Below are positions 6,196 to 9,515 of a stretch of DNA of 9,515 nt, piece by piece. The notes beneath the pieces are model-generated. The model had not been told where the DNA came from, searched no databases, and saw only the letters and a list, made by a program, of their open reading frames with translations. Each line of letters begins with the position of its first letter. Position 1 is the stretch's first letter. The stretch spans positions 1 to 9,515 of the forward strand of contig NHIV01000068.1 of NCBI GenBank assembly GCA_002170735.1. Reading direction: 5' to 3'. The translations under genes and the position numbers were made by a program. The DNA is from a bacterium TMED198. GTDB taxonomy: Bacteria; Fidelibacterota; Marinisomatia; SCGC-AAA003-L08; D37C17.

Positions 6196-7131
6196 ATGAA
6201 AAAAGATAAAATTGTAGTTAAGGCGCCAGCAACCATAGCAAATGTTTCATGTGGATTTGATATTTTAGGTCTTGCAATTGAGCAGCCTTTTGATCTTGTA
6301 TCTATTAATAAGAATACGCTATCAAAGTTGGCAATAAAAAGCATTGAGCCTAATTTTCTAGATCTACCAGTTGATATAAATAAAAATACTGCATCAGTTG
6401 CAGTTAGGGCTTTATTGGAAACGCTTGGCTCAAGCCAAGGCTTTGATATATCAATAGTTAAGGGGGTTCCAGCCTGCGGGGGTATGGGATCAAGCGCAGC
6501 CAGTGCTGCTGCTGCAGTCTTTGCGGCTAATGAACTTTTAGGGAAGCCATTTAGTTCTATGGATTTAATTCCATTTGCAATGGAGGGTGAGAAGGTTGCA
6601 GCGGGTTCAGCTCACGCTGATAATGTTGCGCCATCAATAGTTGGAGGCATGACCCTTATAAGATCCTATGATCCGCTAGATATTATAATGCTGTCAAATA
6701 ATTTAGACTTATTCTGTGTTGTTGTGCATCCTAATATCCAAGTTAAAACTAAAGATGCTAGAGATGTTTTGCCAACTTCAGTTCCATTTTCGACTCTAGT
6801 TAAACAGAGTGGTAATATTGCTTCCTTAGTACATGGTATAACCAAGGGCGATCTTAATATTATTGGATCATCGATGCATGATGCAATAGTTGAACCTGTT
6901 AGAGCATCACTTATTCCAGGGTTCTCAGATGTTAAGCAGGCAGCAATGAATTCAGGTGCGATTGGGTGCTCAATTTCAGGTTCAGGTCCATCTGTATTCG
7001 CCTTCAGCTCTGATTTAATTACATCTGAAAGAATATCTAAGTCAATGCAAGGCATGTTTAAATCACTAAAGATTACATCTACTGCTTATATATCCAAGGT
7101 AAACAACTTGGGGTGTGAGATTGTAAGTTAG
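6196..7131 (+). CDS. thrB: Homoserine kinase
   Basis: The 311-residue GHMP-family kinase phosphorylates L-homoserine with ATP to O-phosphohomoserine, the direct substrate of the next gene product. Motifs: VKAPATIANVSCGFDILG (8-25, motif 1), VPACGGMGSSAAS (91-103, the ATP phosphate loop), HADNVAPSIVGG (140-151), and IGCSISGSGPSVFAF (266-280, motif 3). The length fits the family (about 300-320). I chose the ATG at 6196 because motif 1 begins a few residues later, as usual, and because the longer open frame back to 5884 would run through the divergent lipoprotein gene. It is followed after 3 nt by thrC, an obvious operon. The aspartokinase/homoserine dehydrogenase gene that often precedes thrB is not in the window. 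Confidence 0.96.
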   Translation: MKKDKIVVKAPATIANVSCGFDILGLAIEQPFDLVSINKNTLSKLAIKSIEPNFLDLPVDINKNTASVAVRALLETLGSSQGFDISIVKGVPACGGMGSSAASAAAAVFAANELLGKPFSSMDLIPFAMEGEKVAAGSAHADNVAPSIVGGMTLIRSYDPLDIIMLSNNLDLFCVVVHPNIQVKTKDARDVLPTSVPFSTLVKQSGNIASLVHGITKGDLNIIGSSMHDAIVEPVRASLIPGFSDVKQAAMNSGAIGCSISGSGPSVFAFSSDLITSERISKSMQGMFKSLKITSTAYISKVNNLGCEIVS

Positions 7132-7134
7132 TCG

Positions 7135-8415
7135 ATGTTATACTACAGCACAAATAATACTTTAGAAACAGTCTCTTTTAAAGAGGCTGTGATGAGAGGA
7201 ATGCCAAGAGATCAAGGGCTGTATATGCCAACAGAGATTCCTAGAGTTGCAGATAGATGCAACCCTAAGGATTTAACTTTTCAAGAAATTGGTTATAACA
7301 TTTCAAAGGAGTTTGTAGGAAATGAAATTGCTCCAAACAAGCTCAAGGACATAATTAGTAGCACTCTAAGTTTTGATGCGCCAATGGTGTCTATTGATAA
7401 AAATGTAGAGATGCTTGAACTTTTTCATGGTCCTACGCTTGCTTTTAAAGACTTTGGTGCTAGGTTCATGGCTAGAGTGATGGAGCACTTTGTTTCAACT
7501 GAAGATTCAAAGCTAACTATTTTAGTTGCTACATCAGGAGATACAGGTAGTGCAGTTGCAAATGGTTTTCTTGATGTTGAAGGAATAGATGTTATTATTC
7601 TTTATCCTAAGAATAAGGTTAGTAATATTCAAGAGAAGCAACTTACTACAAATGGGAAAAATATTACAGCGCTTGAGGTAGATGGAAGCTTTGATGACTG
7701 CCAAAGTCTAGTAAAATCTGCTTTTGTTGATCGAGATCTAAGGGGATCAATGAATATTACATCAGCAAATTCAATCAACATTTCTCGGCTTATTCCTCAA
7801 AGTTTCTACTATGTAAACAGTTTAAAGTACATTGACAATATAGTTTTCTCTGTCCCAAGTGGAAACTTTGGAAATCTAACAGCAGGTATCTTTGCAAAGG
7901 CAATGGGTTTTAATATCTCTAGGTTTGTAGCATCAACAAACATCAATGATGTTTTTCCAAAGTATCTCAAAAATAAAATATTTACTCCAAAGCCTTCTGT
8001 GGAAACTATTTCAAATGCGATGGACGTTGGGAATCCAAGCAATATAAGGAGGCTAAATACAATTTTTAGTAACTCTGTTTCTCAAATCAATCAAGAAATT
8101 TTAAGCTGGAGCTATAGCGACAAACAAACGCTCGAGGCTCTAAAGTTCGTTCACGAAAGCTGTGGATATATATTGGATCCACATGGTGCTGTTGGATATC
8201 TTGGCGCAAGATCGTATCTGAAAAAGTTTGGATCAGATGGTAAGGTGGTTGTACTTGGAACTGCCCATCCATCAAAGTTTATTGATTCAATAGAAGCCCT
8301 TGATATTAGCGTACCAATTCCTGATCAAGTTAAAGAGGTTCTTAACAAAAAAAAATTAGCTGTTTCAATGTCAAAAACCTACTCGAACTTTAAAGACTAT
8401 ATACTAAGTAGATAA
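7135..8415 (+). CDS. thrC: Threonine synthase
   Basis: The 426-residue PLP enzyme turns O-phosphohomoserine and water into L-threonine and phosphate, the last step of the pathway. It shows the PLP lysine K105 in ELFHGPTLAFKDFGAR, the SGDTGSA loop (134-140), and the phosphate-binding PSGNFGNLTAG (241-251); near the end, DPHGAVGYLG and GTAHPSKF are typical. Length and N-terminal part (YYSTN, then LYMP) match the E. coli-type class of about 430 residues rather than the shorter plant/Bacillus class. The ATG lies 3 nt after the thrB stop without a strong ribosome-binding site of its own, so coupling is likely. A strong hairpin terminator lies right after the stop. Confidence 0.97.
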   Translation: MLYYSTNNTLETVSFKEAVMRGMPRDQGLYMPTEIPRVADRCNPKDLTFQEIGYNISKEFVGNEIAPNKLKDIISSTLSFDAPMVSIDKNVEMLELFHGPTLAFKDFGARFMARVMEHFVSTEDSKLTILVATSGDTGSAVANGFLDVEGIDVIILYPKNKVSNIQEKQLTTNGKNITALEVDGSFDDCQSLVKSAFVDRDLRGSMNITSANSINISRLIPQSFYYVNSLKYIDNIVFSVPSGNFGNLTAGIFAKAMGFNISRFVASTNINDVFPKYLKNKIFTPKPSVETISNAMDVGNPSNIRRLNTIFSNSVSQINQEILSWSYSDKQTLEALKFVHESCGYILDPHGAVGYLGARSYLKKFGSDGKVVVLGTAHPSKFIDSIEALDISVPIPDQVKEVLNKKKLAVSMSKTYSNFKDYILSR

Positions 8416-8416
8416 A

Positions 8417-8445
8417 AAAAGGCGTCTAGTAGTTAGACGCCTTTT
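8417..8445. terminator. Bidirectional intrinsic terminator between thrC and the dockerin gene
   Basis: A perfect 12-bp stem, AAAAGGCGTCTA (8417-8428) with TAGACGCCTTTT (8434-8445), closes a GTAGT loop. It starts 2 nt after the thrC stop and lies 35 nt after the stop of the minus-strand gene. On the + strand the stem ends in TTTT; on the - strand it is followed by a T-run made by the A-run from 8414. It can therefore end transcription of both convergent genes. Confidence 0.92.
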
Positions 8446-8479
8446 AATGAAAAACTGTTACGATCCTATTTCTTAGCTG

Positions 8480-9515
8480 TTACCCAAGAATAAGGTTAAC
8501 AATTAGTACAATATCCAATACATTTAACAAGCCATCGCTGTTATTGTCAGCAGCCGCAAACTGTACATCGGTTGGGCTAATTGCACCAAGGATATAATTA
8601 ACCGTAGAAACAATATCTAGAACATTGAGGTTTCCATCTTGGTTAACGTCACCTGGATTTGCAAAGTTAAAGCTCGCTGTTGCCGTAGCCTCCTCATTTT
8701 CATAAAGAGTATGCGAGGCATCTGCAACTACAACAGTCAGGGTATGCTCACCTGGAGAAACATCTATCGAAAAGGTATCTGTGTAGTACATTCCGGTCAT
8801 TTCTCCATCAATGTATGCGTGGTAGTGATCACCCTCAGAAAGGTTCGCACTTGAAACTGAAACCTCAAGGCTATTTGCTACAACAATAGCTCCATCAGCC
8901 GGACTATCAATTGAAACTTCAGGCTTGTTAAATGAGGCTACTACACAGTCTCCATACTGAACAGAGGCACCATTACCTGAGGGATCAGATACAATAGCAT
9001 TTCCCAAGCAAATTTCAGATTCACCAAAGCCATCAAAAGCAAGCAGAAGAAGCACACCATTTCCTGCATCTATAGATGCACCTGTTAGGGAGAACCCTAT
9101 TACAGTAGTTGCTGAGGTTGAAACTGAAAATCCAGCGGCCTCAGCGCTTCCACCACCAGCTCCAGATAGATTTATTGCTGAAGCATCGTAGCTAACATCA
9201 AATTGAAATCCGGCAACACTTAGAGGGTTGTCCATTATAATTTCTAGTCCATCTCCAGTAACGTTGCCTATTGAAAGTGTTACTGGTGGGTAGTCAAGGC
9301 AGTCACCGTATGCTATTGGCAATGAGTTTCCACTTGGACTGGATAAAATAGCTCCATCCAGGCAAAGAGTAGTCGCTGCAATAGGATCAAGTGTAATGGT
9401 GGTCAAAGTATAGTCTCCGGCAGAGATAGTTGCACCTGTTAATGAGAATCCAATTACTGTGCTTGCTGAGTTTGAAACTGAAAAACCAGCGGCTTCGGCT
9501 TCTCCTCCACCAACA
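8480..9515 (-). CDS. Secreted modular protein with cohesin-like repeats, Ig-like domain and C-terminal dockerin (5' partial)
   Basis: The frame is open to the right edge, so at least 344 residues are the C-terminal part of a larger protein. A TTG at 9406 lies inside a repeat and is not the start. In order: at least two 118-residue repeats (nt 9515-8946), each with an AGFQFDVSYD-like or AEAAGFSVS beta-strand series, a TVIGFSLTGA strand, and a pair of Cys ending in YGDC. Next comes an Ig-like beta domain (about nt 8926-8666), then a type I dockerin (8656-8483) with two calcium loops, DVNQDGNLNVLD and DNNSDGLLNVLD. Each loop has D/N at positions 1, 3, 5, 9 and 12 and is followed by a helix. The repeats resemble cohesin-type carbohydrate-protein assembly domains. 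The protein is probably exported to the cell surface or medium, and the Cys pairs may form disulfides. Partner and ligand are unknown. No sorting tail follows the dockerin. Confidence 0.85.
   Translation of the reverse strand, partial: VGGGEAEAAGFSVSNSASTVIGFSLTGATISAGDYTLTTITLDPIAATTLCLDGAILSSPSGNSLPIAYGDCLDYPPVTLSIGNVTGDGLEIIMDNPLSVAGFQFDVSYDASAINLSGAGGGSAEAAGFSVSTSATTVIGFSLTGASIDAGNGVLLLLAFDGFGESEICLGNAIVSDPSGNGASVQYGDCVVASFNKPEVSIDSPADGAIVVANSLEVSVSSANLSEGDHYHAYIDGEMTGMYYTDTFSIDVSPGEHTLTVVVADASHTLYENEEATATASFNFANPGDVNQDGNLNVLDIVSTVNYILGAISPTDVQFAAADNNSDGLLNVLDIVLIVNLILG
8946..9515 (-). repeat. 354-bp tandem repeat (118-residue cohesin-like unit), one full and one partial copy
   Basis: Two copies stand exactly 354 bp apart: 8946-9299 and 9300-9515 (cut by the window edge). 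The offset can be read at several points, for example TGCACCTGTTA at 9077 against TGCACCTGTTA at 9431, and CAGTC at 8946 against 9300. In protein terms GGGSAEAAGFSVSTSATTV repeats as GGGEAEAAGFSVSNSASTV, and the two Cys recur at the same spacing. Similarity stays visible at the DNA level, pointing to fairly recent duplication or gene conversion. More copies probably lie beyond the edge. Confidence 0.85.

Noticed and set aside
6666..7055. Minus-strand open frame of 129 codons opposite thrB
   Set aside because: It is antisense to the conserved GHMP kinase motifs and has no independent support.
8639..8854. Plus-strand open frame opposite the dockerin/Ig-like region
   Set aside because: The opposite strand encodes a clear dockerin with calcium loops; this frame is a by-product.
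9404..9406. TTG as the start of the dockerin protein
   Set aside because: The frame stays open to the window edge and the upstream codons encode another copy of the same repeat, so the gene begins outside the window.
1..9515. CRISPR array, insertion sequence or defence island
   Set aside because: No spaced short repeats, transposase motifs or known defence domains were found; the only clear repeat is the protein-coding 354-bp unit at the right end.

Overview
The window looks like a chromosomal piece of an AT-rich, streamlined marine bacterium, most plausibly of the FCB group. A Marinimicrobia (SAR406)-type genome is my best guess. The reasons are the strong A/T bias, the very tight gene packing with 1-4 nt overlaps and rare start codons (TTG, GTG), a DUF885 lipoprotein, a tRNA gene without an encoded CCA, and a large secreted protein with cohesin-like repeats and a C-terminal dockerin. 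The taxonomic call is inference; no marker gene in the window decides it.

Left part, all on the + strand (about 1-4379): the 3' tail of an unidentified gene overlaps a mannose-1-phosphate guanylyltransferase gene (GDP-mannose synthesis). Its stop codon overlaps the start of a 49-residue two-helix membrane protein. After a gap of about 100 bp comes an unusual 118-residue gene encoding only the last domain (domain V) of elongation factor G, overlapped by 4 nt by a HIT-family nucleotide hydrolase/phosphorylase gene. Then come tRNA-Asn(GTT), a putative molybdenum-cofactor carrier (SLOG superfamily), and a cytoplasmic gamma-glutamyltranspeptidase-like protein whose start overlaps the preceding stop by one base.

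Middle (4386-6131, - strand): a DUF885 zinc-metallopeptidase-like lipoprotein, convergent with the transpeptidase-like gene and divergent from the next operon. Then thrB-thrC (+ strand, 3 nt apart) encode the last two steps of threonine synthesis from homoserine. They are closed by a strong bidirectional hairpin terminator.

Right end (8480-9515, - strand): the C-terminal part of a secreted modular protein with 118-residue (354 bp) tandem cohesin-like repeats, an Ig-like domain and a terminal dockerin. Its 5' end lies outside the window.

Most of the window is ordinary metabolism. The parts worth a second look are the stand-alone EF-G domain V with a one-turn helix deletion, the tiny coupled membrane protein, the transpeptidase-like protein lacking the usual substrate-binding Arg-Glu, and the protein that carries cohesin-like and dockerin modules together.
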